64,000 bases of DNA, taken from positions 2,294,001-2,358,000 of the forward strand of contig NZ_CP047028.1 in the NCBI RefSeq assembly GCF_009796865.1, in the 5' to 3' direction. Numbering within the stretch: the stretch's first letter is position 1; each line of letters starts with the position of its first letter. The stretch is from Formosa sp. L2A11 (GTDB lineage: Bacteria > Bacteroidota > Bacteroidia > Flavobacteriales > Flavobacteriaceae). Made by a program: the position numbers and the translations under genes. Below, piece by piece: positions 56,881 to 64,000 of this stretch. Below the pieces are notes generated by a model. It saw only the letters and a list, made by a program, of their open reading frames with translations. It did no database searches and was not told the origin of the DNA.

Positions 56881-57615
56881 ATGAAAGCTAAAAAAAATCC
56901 AAAATTAGAGATAGGGAGAAATAGCAGTATATATTTTGCTATTGGGTTAAACATCATGTTATTGTTTACTTGGAAGGCCCTAGAATTTAGAACTTTTGAA
57001 ACTGAAACAGCTCCTGTCGAAATTCTCGATATGGCACCTCAATATGAAGAAGACATTCCAATTACAAAAATTAGTACACCATTGCCACCACCTCCAGTTG
57101 CAGTTAATCAATCTATTGAAGTTGTAGAATCTACAGCCGATATTGAAGAAACAGCTATTGAAAGTACAGAATCTTCTCAAGAAGATGCTATTGCAGCACC
57201 AGAACCTGTTGTTGCTGTAGATGATGTAAAGGTCGATGAAGTTGAAGAAGATGTTGAAGTTCCTTTTGCTGTGATAGAAAATATACCCGTATTTCCTGGT
57301 TGTGAAGGATTAGATAAACAGGCTTCTAAAGCATGTTTTCAAACTAAAATGAATGAACATATTAAAACACATTTTCATTACCCACAAGATGCTTTAGATT
57401 TAGGAGTACAAGGTCGTGTGTCTGTCATGTTTATTATAGATGAAAAAGGTTACATAACCGGTATAAAATCTAGAGGTCCAGATAAAACCTTAGAAAAAGA
57501 AGCAGAGCGTATTGTAAGTTTATTACCAAGAATGAAACCAGGAACACAAAGAGGTAGTCCTGTAAAAGTATCTTATGCAGTTCCTATCTTCTTTAAATAT
57601 AAAGCAGCGTTGTAG
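56881..57615 (+). CDS. TonB-family energy transducer
   Basis: A 244-residue protein with one N-terminal membrane anchor (about residues 17-37, SSIYFAIGLNIMLLFTWKAL), a Pro/Glu-rich periplasmic linker (residues 60-135) and a C-terminal TonB domain (residues 150-244) ending in PVKVSYAVPIFFKY. A conserved disulfide-type pair in FPGCEGLDKQASKACF precedes it. Such proteins pass proton-motive force energy from ExbB/ExbD to outer-membrane receptors; ExbB/D are not in the window. It sits alone with a strong terminator, between two repeat arrays. Confidence 0.9.
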   Translation: MKAKKNPKLEIGRNSSIYFAIGLNIMLLFTWKALEFRTFETETAPVEILDMAPQYEEDIPITKISTPLPPPPVAVNQSIEVVESTADIEETAIESTESSQEDAIAAPEPVVAVDDVKVDEVEEDVEVPFAVIENIPVFPGCEGLDKQASKACFQTKMNEHIKTHFHYPQDALDLGVQGRVSVMFIIDEKGYITGIKSRGPDKTLEKEAERIVSLLPRMKPGTQRGSPVKVSYAVPIFFKYKAAL

Positions 57616-57648
57616 TTTTTTACATGTGGTGATATTACGTTGCTCTTA

Positions 57649-57686
57649 ATACGCTGTATTCATTGGAATACAGCGTATTTTTTTTT
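57649..57686 (+). terminator. Terminator after tonB
   Basis: A perfect 13-bp stem (ATACGCTGTATTC at 57649-57661 with 57666-57678), loop ATTG, then a T-run. Confidence 0.9.
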
Positions 57687-57823
57687 ATTAAAATTATATA
57701 TTGTTTTCTATATAAATGATTAATAAATTATATTACAATTTCAGTCCTTAGATGTGATTCGTGTAAAATTTATCAAGATATGTTAGAATGTTAATTTAAA
57801 CCTAAAATTAAAATAGGAATTCA

Positions 57824-57831
57824 TATATTTA
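57824..57831 (+). promoter_or_regulatory. -7-like element upstream of the phosphotransferase gene
   Basis: TATATTTA differs from TAnnTTTG only in the last base, 21 bp before the ATG at 57853. No TTG at -33. Confidence 0.4.
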
Positions 57832-57852
57832 CCGTGTAATAGTACTTGTCTC

Positions 57853-59238
57853 ATGTTTAAAAATTCAATTTCTTTCGATATTTCAGAACGGAAGATTTTA
57901 TTACGTCTTATGGATATCTGCATCGTTTTAGGTGTATTGTATGCTTTAAGTTCCTATTTCTATTTTGATTATTTCACGATTTCAAATGAAAATTGGTCTT
58001 GGATTATCGTCTTGATTGTCTACATTTCTATTTTTGGAACTGTTTTTGAAATTTACGATCTCCAAAAGTCTAGTACCTTTCAATCTACGTTACCCAATGT
58101 TTTTATGACTGCTTTGGTAGTTGTCACTTTTTATTTGATGACACCTTATTTTACGCCTTTCCTTCCTGAAAAGCGTGTGCAAATCGTATTTTTCTTTCTT
58201 GGTATTTTAGGAGGTATTTTATTTTGGCGTGCCTTATATATAACATTTATTTCTACACCACGCTTTTATAAGCATGCATTATTAGTAGGAGAACCACAAA
58301 ATATAGATGAAATAGTAACGTCCTTAAAAGCTGTAGATCCTAATTATAATATTGTTGGATTTATTAATTGTGAACCTGAAAATAAGTTAAAACCAAAGAC
58401 TGTAGAGTCTTATGTTGCAGCAGATCTTAGTCGTGTGATATCAGAACATAAGGTGTCTGAAATATTAGTAGCGACCTATGATTCTGAATTAATTACAACA
58501 GAACTCTATCAGGAGTTAATGAATTTACTTGAACAAGGGTTTGCCATTAAAGAATATACACAGGCTTTTGAGGAAATGACTTCTAGAGTACCTGTACATT
58601 ATTTAGGTAAAGATTTTTATAAATATTTTCCGTTTAATAGAAATAATCAGAACAAATTATATTTACTACAACGTTGGTTGTTTGATATTGGTTTTGGCTT
58701 AATTTGCTGCGTTGTTTGTTTGTTATTTTTACCTTTTGTTTTACTGGGTAACCTTATTGGTAATCGCGGGCCGTTGTTTTATAAGCAAGAACGTGTAGGT
58801 TTACACGGAAAACTATTTTCTATTATTAAATTCAGAACTATGGTAGTAGATGCTGAAAAAAATGGAGCCGTTTGGGCGTCTAAAAATGATGCTAGAATTA
58901 CAGCATTTGGGAAATTTTTACGACTGACTCGAATAGATGAGATTCCGCAATGTTTAAATGTTTTAAAAGGTGAAATGAGTCTTATAGGGCCAAGACCAGA
59001 ACGTCCTAAGTTTGTTAAAGAATTGGCTGAGGTTATTCCGTTTTATGAAGCGAGACATATGGTTAAGCCTGGTATTACAGGTTGGGCACAGGTAAAAGTC
59101 CGTTATGGAGATTCTGTGTCTGATAGTCTTATGAAATTACAATACGATTTGTTTTATATTAAACGACGTAGTTTCTTTTTGGATTTAAATATACTTGTTA
59201 AAACAGTTACTGCTGTGGTGTTCTTTAGAGGACAGTAG
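57853..59238 (+). CDS. Polyprenyl-phosphate glycosylphosphotransferase (initiating)
   Basis: A 461-residue enzyme of the WbaP/WcaJ class. About four N-terminal membrane segments (residues 12-130), a cytoplasmic middle domain (about 140-260), another hydrophobic segment (GLICCVVCLLFLPFVLLG near 278) and the C-terminal sugar-transferase domain: PLFYKQERVGLHGK, SIIKFRTMVVDAEK, LRLTRIDEIPQCLNVLKGEM, SLIGPRPERP and HMVKPGITGWAQVKVRYGD. It places the first sugar-1-phosphate on undecaprenyl phosphate and so starts the polysaccharide. The gene is separated from the glycosyltransferases by array 4 and tonB, and array 5 follows it directly. Confidence 0.93.
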   Translation: MFKNSISFDISERKILLRLMDICIVLGVLYALSSYFYFDYFTISNENWSWIIVLIVYISIFGTVFEIYDLQKSSTFQSTLPNVFMTALVVVTFYLMTPYFTPFLPEKRVQIVFFFLGILGGILFWRALYITFISTPRFYKHALLVGEPQNIDEIVTSLKAVDPNYNIVGFINCEPENKLKPKTVESYVAADLSRVISEHKVSEILVATYDSELITTELYQELMNLLEQGFAIKEYTQAFEEMTSRVPVHYLGKDFYKYFPFNRNNQNKLYLLQRWLFDIGFGLICCVVCLLFLPFVLLGNLIGNRGPLFYKQERVGLHGKLFSIIKFRTMVVDAEKNGAVWASKNDARITAFGKFLRLTRIDEIPQCLNVLKGEMSLIGPRPERPKFVKELAEVIPFYEARHMVKPGITGWAQVKVRYGDSVSDSLMKLQYDLFYIKRRSFFLDLNILVKTVTAVVFFRGQ

Positions 59239-59290
59239 TGAATTGTATGCTAATTATTCTTTTAATTTTAGTGTTTCTTCTTCTTCTTCT

Positions 59291-60545
59291 TAGTTTCGTC
59301 ATACCAAACTTGTTTTGGTATCCCATTGAGTGAGGCATCGGTTTTGTGTATGTTGATGGTCTTATCTCTCTGTTCATTTTGTCTTGATACAAAACGAACC
59401 AAAAAATCAAATGAATTTATAGGTCATTGCTAAAGCACCACGCACTTTCGATACTTCATGCTTATTGCTGAGCAATGCAGTTCCGTATCTTCGTTTGTTA
59501 TGACTGAAAATTCATGGCTTGCTATCGTGATTTGTTTTATATATGTTATTTATAGTTTTATTCTCTTAAATATAATTTAGCTCATACAGTTTAAAATTTT
59601 ACGAGTTGTTCACTGCACATTTTACGATATACTTTCGGTAGGCCGGAGTCGTAAACTTTAATTTTATTTTTTCATGACTTATTGCTCTTAGTTTCGTCAT
59701 GCCAAACTTGTTTTGGTATCCCATTGAGTGAGGCATCGGTTTTGTGTATGTTGATGGTCTTATCTTTCTGTTCATTTTGTCTTGATACAGATCCTTCGAC
59801 TTCGCTCAGGATAAACCAAGCCAAAAAATCAAATGAATTTATAGGTCATTGCTAAAGCACCACGCACTTTCGATACTTCATGCTTATTGCTGTGCAATGC
59901 AGTTCCGTATCTTCGTTTGTTATGACTGAAAATTCATGGCTTGCTTTCAATGTTTGTTTTTTATAACTAATTATTCTTGGTTTCGTCATACCAAACTTGT
60001 TTTGGTATCCCATTGAGTGAGAGGTTTTATATATGTTGAAGGTATTGTCTTTCTGTTCATTGCTAAAAAAACGAACCAAAAAAATCTAGGCTTACGAAAG
60101 TATTTCTAAATGTTATGTTCCAACTCTAAATTTAAAGAACTCGCTTATGTGTTTTTTGTTCTAATTATGATATGTGTTTATATAAAAATTAGTATTCTTA
60201 ATTTAATTCGTTTCGCTCATACAGCTTAAAATTTCACGAGTTGTTCACTGCACATTTTATGATGTACTTTCGGTAGGCCGGAATATTAAACTTTATTGTT
60301 CTCTGTTCATTTTGTCTTGATACAAAACGAACCAAAAAATCAAATGAATTTATAGGTCATTGCTAAAGCACCACGCACTATCGAATCTACATGCTTATTA
60401 CTGCGTAATGCATTTCCGCTTCTTCGTTTGTTATGACTGAAAATTCATGGCTTGCTATCGTGATTTATTTTTTATAACTAATTATTCTTGGTTTCGTCAT
60501 ACCAAACTTGTTTTGGTATCACATTGAGTGAGACAGATATTTTGT
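59291..60545 (+). repeat. Hairpin array 5
   Basis: GTCAT-type hairpins at 59298, 59696, 59985 and 60496 (spacings 398, 289, 511). The 289-bp block 59696-59985 is the same length as the two in array 4 and shares its content. The hairpin stem here is CCAAA / TTTGG. Two of the blocks lack, and one carries, a 24-bp insert. A (TTC)n run stands just before, at about 59275-59290. Confidence 0.92.
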
Positions 60546-60568
60546 GTGTATTGAAGTGCTAGCTTTCT

Positions 60569-60650
60569 ATAATGAGATTTTGAAACCAGTTTATAATGAC
60601 GTCGAGTAATCAACATATAATTTAGTTTATCAATTTAAACTTGTTTTAGA
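60569..60650 (+). repeat. Direct repeat flanking array 5 (right copy)
   Basis: Matches 56609-56680 over about 75 bp with a few substitutions (GAAACCAGTTT, GAGTAATCAACATATAATTT). With arrays 4 and 5 it puts tonB and the phosphotransferase between direct repeats. Confidence 0.7.
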
Positions 60651-60722
60651 TTCTTCGTTTGTTAAGAGAGAAGATTTAATACTTTTCTATCGTGATTTGT
60701 TTTTAACTTTTACAACATAATA

Positions 60723-60744
60723 AAGGCTACCAATTGGCAGCCTT
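60723..60744 (-). terminator. Terminator of the proCBA operon
   Basis: Stem AAGGCTGCC / GGTAGCCTT with loop AATT in the minus-strand sense: all nine pairs form (one G-U). In the plus sense there is an A-C mismatch, so the hairpin belongs to the minus strand, just after proA. The U-rich tail is moderate. Confidence 0.7.
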
Positions 60745-60775
60745 CATTTTTATATTGAAAATATCTTATTTAAGA

Positions 60776-61975
60776 TTATTCACGAATGTGACCATCCCCA
60801 AAAATATAATATTTATTAGTTACTAATTCATTCAGTCCTAGTGGGCCTCTGTGGTGTAATTTATCTGTACTAATAGCTAGTTCTGCACCAACTCCCATAG
60901 ATCCTCCGTCGGTGAAACGGGTAGAGGCATTTTGATATACTGCTGCACAGTCTACATCTTCCATAAACTGAATGGCATGCTCGCGACTAGTCGTCATAAT
61001 TGTTGCTGAATGTCCGCCAGAATACGTGTTTATTTTATCTATAGCGTCTTCTAAAGTACCTACAGTACCAATACAACATTTTAAAGCAAGAAATTCTTCA
61101 CGCCAAACCTCATCATTCGGAATTAAAGGTTCGTCTTTAAGTATATTCTGTGTTTCAGCATCTACTAAAATCGAAACACTTTTCTCTTTTAATACAGCTT
61201 CTAAGTCTTTTAATTTGGCTTCGTAATCTGGGACGTCTTTCTGAATTAGAATTTTATCCAAAGCATTACAAGCCGAAATTTTTGCAGTTTTAGCGTTTAA
61301 AATCACTTTTTTTGTTTTCTCCCAATCTGCAGTTTTATCTACAAAAAGAAAGTTGTTTCCTCGTCCGCTAACCAAAACAGCACAACGTGCATGTTCTTTT
61401 ACAAACTGAATTAAACGTTCTCCTCCACGAGGAACGATTAAGTCTAATTGTTCTGTAGGATTTTTAAGGAAATCCTGAGTTTCTTGTCGGTTTAACGTTA
61501 ATAACTGAATATAGCTACTGTCTAAACCATTTTCATTTAGGGCTTTATGCCAAAAATGGACTAATACTTTGTTACTATAAATGGCTTCTTTACCACCTTT
61601 TAATAATATTTTGTTATTGGCTTTAAAGGCTAATACAGCAGCTTCTATGGTTACATCTGGTCGTGATTCGTAAATAATCATGATGGTTCCAAAAGGGGCT
61701 GTTTTATTGGTTATTTCTAAACCGTCTTCTAATACACGGTGCGAAATTGTTTTTCCAATCGGGTCGTCTTGAGACATGACTTCTTTAACAGAGGTAATCA
61801 TGCCATCTATCTTTTTGTCATCTACGATTAATCGATCGTACATGGCTTGGTCGTCTTTACTAAATGCTTCTAAATCTTTCTTATTCGCGCTTAAAAGCTC
61901 TGCTCTATTCTCATCCAATAATTGAATCATGGATTGTAAAACATTGTTTTTTAAGTCGGTCTTTAATAATTTCAT
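60776..61975 (-). CDS. proA: Glutamate-5-semialdehyde dehydrogenase
   Basis: A 399-residue enzyme that reduces gamma-glutamyl phosphate to the semialdehyde with NADPH, the second step of proline synthesis. Seen: IMIIYESRPDVTIEAA near residue 100, LKGGKEAIYSN, VPRGGERLIQF, the catalytic Cys in AKISACNALDKIL near residue 237, and TGGHSATIM-type SGGHSATIMT near 318. Length is typical of the aldehyde-dehydrogenase-like family without fusion to ProB. It lies 9 bp after proB. Confidence 0.96.
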   Translation of the reverse strand: MKLLKTDLKNNVLQSMIQLLDENRAELLSANKKDLEAFSKDDQAMYDRLIVDDKKIDGMITSVKEVMSQDDPIGKTISHRVLEDGLEITNKTAPFGTIMIIYESRPDVTIEAAVLAFKANNKILLKGGKEAIYSNKVLVHFWHKALNENGLDSSYIQLLTLNRQETQDFLKNPTEQLDLIVPRGGERLIQFVKEHARCAVLVSGRGNNFLFVDKTADWEKTKKVILNAKTAKISACNALDKILIQKDVPDYEAKLKDLEAVLKEKSVSILVDAETQNILKDEPLIPNDEVWREEFLALKCCIGTVGTLEDAIDKINTYSGGHSATIMTTSREHAIQFMEDVDCAAVYQNASTRFTDGGSMGVGAELAISTDKLHHRGPLGLNELVTNKYYIFGDGHIRE

Positions 61976-61984
61976 CTGTGTTTT

Positions 61985-62773
61985 TTAAATTTCTACTTTT
62001 GTTCCTACAGCTTTACCGTCAATAATATCTAAGATGGTATTTTCGCTTTTTCCGTTGGCTATAATCGTAGGAATGTTTTTTCTAGCTGATTGTTTGGCGT
62101 AGTTTAGTTTAGATAACATACCACCTCGGCCTTCAGCTTCACCTTTTTTAGTGTCGCTAATAAAGTGATTTATATTTTCGTTAATTCCAACTTCTTCAAC
62201 TAAAGAAGAATCTTCTGAATTTGGGTTTCCGTCGTATAAACCATCAATATCTGTTAAGATAATTAATTTGTCGGCATCAATCATTTCAGCAATTAAACAA
62301 GCTAACTCATCATTGTCCGAAAACATGGCGTGCGATAAGGAAACGGTATCATCTTCATTCGCAATCGGAATAACGCCTTCTGATAATAAGTTTTCGTAAC
62401 AGTTTTTCATATTACGACGGTGTTCACCAGGGTCAAAATCATTTTTAGTTGGTAAAACCTGAGCACATTTCATACCATAATCATGAAAAATATTATAGTA
62501 TAAACGCATCATTCTTGGTTGTCCGATAGCAGAATACACTTGTCTTCTGGAGGCTTTATCCTTAATGTCTGTGTGTCCTAAAACTTCCATTCCTGCAATT
62601 ACAGAACCAGAAGATACAAGTACAGTAATAATATCTCGCTCGTAAAGTTCTGCGATTTGCGCGACTAAACGATCCAGTACAGGTCTTACAATTCTGTTGT
62701 CTCTATTTGTCATTACGTTGGTTCCAACTTTAATGACAATACGTTGTTTGTATTTCTTATTTGTCTTTTCCAA
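61985..62773 (-). CDS. proB: Glutamate 5-kinase, without PUA domain
   Basis: A 262-residue kinase that phosphorylates glutamate for proline synthesis. It has the amino-acid-kinase fold only: IVIKVGTNVMTN near residue 12, SSGSVIAGMEVLG near 54, FSDNDELACLIAEMI near 150 and ILTDIDGLYDGNP near 172. The C-terminal PUA domain of the E. coli enzyme (367 residues) is absent, as in many shorter ProB forms. Its start overlaps the proC stop by 17 bp, so it is translationally coupled. Confidence 0.95.
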   Translation of the reverse strand: MEKTNKKYKQRIVIKVGTNVMTNRDNRIVRPVLDRLVAQIAELYERDIITVLVSSGSVIAGMEVLGHTDIKDKASRRQVYSAIGQPRMMRLYYNIFHDYGMKCAQVLPTKNDFDPGEHRRNMKNCYENLLSEGVIPIANEDDTVSLSHAMFSDNDELACLIAEMIDADKLIILTDIDGLYDGNPNSEDSSLVEEVGINENINHFISDTKKGEAEGRGGMLSKLNYAKQSARKNIPTIIANGKSENTILDIIDGKAVGTKVEI

Positions 62774-63563
62774 GTTCTATAGCTCTATTAAAGGCAGCAA
62801 AAGCAGCCTCTTTTATTAATTCATTTACATTATTATTATCCATGCTATCTATAGCAGCACGTGTTGTTCCGCCTTTAGAGGCTACACGTTCAATCCAATC
62901 GTTTGGAGAAATGTTATCTTGATTAAATAAGTCTATTGCTCCAGTGAAGGTTTGAGTGACTAATGTTTTTGAGTTTTCTTCCGAAAATCCCATTTGTAAT
63001 GCTGCTTCCATCATGCTTTGCATGAAGTAGAATACGTAAGCAGGACCGCTTCCTGATATTCCTGTAGATGCATCTATAAAGTTTTCGTTACTTACTTGTA
63101 TAGATTTTCCTGTAGTATTTAATAAGTTTTCAATGGTTAAAAGTTCTTCTTTAGAGACCCCTTCTGAAGCTGTGTAAGATGTTAAACCTTTTCCTACTTT
63201 AGCAGGTAAGTTTGGCATAGTACGAACCACTTTATCTAATTTTAAAGCTGTTTTTATATGGTTTATAGTAACTCCAGCCATTAAAGAGACTACAATTTGT
63301 TCTTTAGTGACTAAAGGCAATATTTTGCTAAATAAATCGTCTGCATGGTATGGTTTTACCGCTAAAAAAATTAAATCTGCTTGAGGGATACAATCTTTAG
63401 GATCTTTGAAGGCTTCGAAATGTGGGATTTTATTTAAACTCTCGATTTTCTCATCGGTGTTTTCTAAAATCATGATTTTTTTATCCTTAAGAAGCTTAGA
63501 TTTAGACATCGCTTCGGCATAGGTTAAACCCATATTTCCCGCTCCAATTACTAATAGTTTCAT
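62757..63563 (-). CDS. proC: Pyrroline-5-carboxylate reductase
   Basis: This 268-residue reductase makes proline from pyrroline-5-carboxylate with NAD(P)H. The nucleotide site is GAGNMG at residues 7-12; VVRTMPNLPAKVGKG and GISGSGPAYVFYFMQSMM near 163 are the substrate-side signatures, and ASKGGTTRAAID near 229 completes it. First gene of the proC-proB-proA operon, so all three steps from glutamate are together. Confidence 0.96.
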   Translation of the reverse strand: MKLLVIGAGNMGLTYAEAMSKSKLLKDKKIMILENTDEKIESLNKIPHFEAFKDPKDCIPQADLIFLAVKPYHADDLFSKILPLVTKEQIVVSLMAGVTINHIKTALKLDKVVRTMPNLPAKVGKGLTSYTASEGVSKEELLTIENLLNTTGKSIQVSNENFIDASTGISGSGPAYVFYFMQSMMEAALQMGFSEENSKTLVTQTFTGAIDLFNQDNISPNDWIERVASKGGTTRAAIDSMDNNNVNELIKEAAFAAFNRAIELGKDK

Positions 63564-64000
63564 TATGTTATTTTTATGATTAAAATTAATGATAGGGGTA
63601 AACTAGTAAAATATATGAATTATCAAAATCTGAGTAATTTAATGCCTTTTTTGAGGCGTTTTTTATGTTATTAAAAGTGTTTTGCTAGTTTTTTTGTGAA
63701 TTTTGTAATAGGTCGTCTTTATAGTTGGTATAGATAAACTCTATGTTAAAGTGTTGAAATAGAGCCTTTTTTAAACCTTTTTTTAATGCTTAAATAAGGC
63801 TTTCTAATAACTTGTTTTTGATTGAAATAAAGATGTAAAAAAATGTTTGTCTTTTATTTATAAAAGGAAGCATATTCTGTTTTTATAAATAAATTGATTT
63901 AAGACTGAAGTATGAATATGCAGTGCTTTTTTATACTATAAATTGTTTTTAGTCGCATTATATAAATTTTCAGTAAATACTTTAGCACCTTTGTTGTTTA
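63564..64000. other. Gene-free region upstream of proC
   Basis: A 437-bp AT-rich stretch without a gene on either strand. It holds the hairpin at 63641-63664 and, at 63978-63985, a -7-like TACTTTAG that may serve a gene beyond the window. Confidence 0.5.
63641..63664 (+). terminator. Plus-strand terminator-like hairpin upstream of proC
   Basis: AATGCCT / AGGCGTT (one U-G pair in the plus sense) with loop TTTTTG, followed by six T. No plus-strand gene ends here, so it may stop read-through or a small transcript. Confidence 0.45.

Noticed and set aside
59275..59291. (TTC)n run as a phase-variable switch
   Set aside because: It lies after the phosphotransferase stop codon and before a repeat array, with no gene to switch.
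55101..60079. Short open frames inside arrays 4 and 5
   Set aside because: Same repeat sequence translated; products of 61-75 residues with no domain.
54501..60545. Insertion sequence or MITE with a transposase
   Set aside because: No transposase gene, no clear target-site duplications at array ends, and the units are tandem rather than single.

Overview
The window reads as chromosomal DNA of a marine-type member of the Flavobacteriaceae (Bacteroidota). The evidence is AT-rich DNA, promoters of the TAnnTTTG type (one with a TTTG box 19 nt upstream), a split transketolase, a Tgt without zinc cysteines, a lipoprotein with an acidic stretch right after its lipid cysteine, and many hairpin repeats bounded by GTCAT and ATCTC. 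No ribosomal RNA, integrase, transposase or CRISPR array was seen.

Region 1 (1-19152) is mostly housekeeping: the 3' part of aconitase, a Crp/Fnr regulator, a spondin-domain surface lipoprotein, a TlpA-like thioredoxin, three tRNA genes (Lys, Leu, Lys) on the minus strand, aroK, a phosphoribosyltransferase, an S4 RNA-binding protein, two tandem beta-barrel paralogues, the two transketolase subunits, tgt, an LptF/LptG permease, a DMT exporter, accA, dnaB, a secreted protein of unknown function and a Cof-type phosphatase.

Region 2 (19153-54450) is a large surface-polysaccharide locus. It holds an ABC exporter whose permease (19922) and ATPase (25857) are separated by about 5 kb, 14 probable glycosyltransferases, a sulfotransferase, a sugar aminotransferase with a PglD-like acyltransferase, an MBOAT/SGNH O-acylation pair on the opposite strand, a nonulosonic-acid set (neuB, neuC, neuA), a Wzy/WaaL-type membrane protein, and two paralogous sugar-nucleotide epimerases, one of them frameshifted. 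Most of these genes are packed with 4-nt ATGA or 1-nt TAATG overlaps and form long plus-strand operons (25857-34721 and 37467-49776). Between permease and ATPase lies a divergent two-gene module (22969-24755) of unknown function. It has helically phased repeats in its shared control region and hairpin-repeat arrays on both sides.

Region 3 (54451-60720) is a 2.1-kb tandem array, then tonB and the initiating polyprenyl-phosphate glycosylphosphotransferase, then a second array of the same repeat family. Region 4 (60721-64000) is the proline operon proC-proB-proA on the minus strand, then about 440 bp without a gene.

The polysaccharide genes fit one scheme: the phosphotransferase loads the first sugar on undecaprenyl phosphate, the glycosyltransferases extend the chain, nonulosonic acid, acyl and sulfate groups decorate it, and the Wzm/Wzt exporter moves it across the inner membrane. 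The most unusual signal is the repeat system. Several hairpin families share one frame (GTCAT, 16-27 nt core, ATCTC), show compensatory changes in their stems, and occur in filled and empty forms with exact short insertions.
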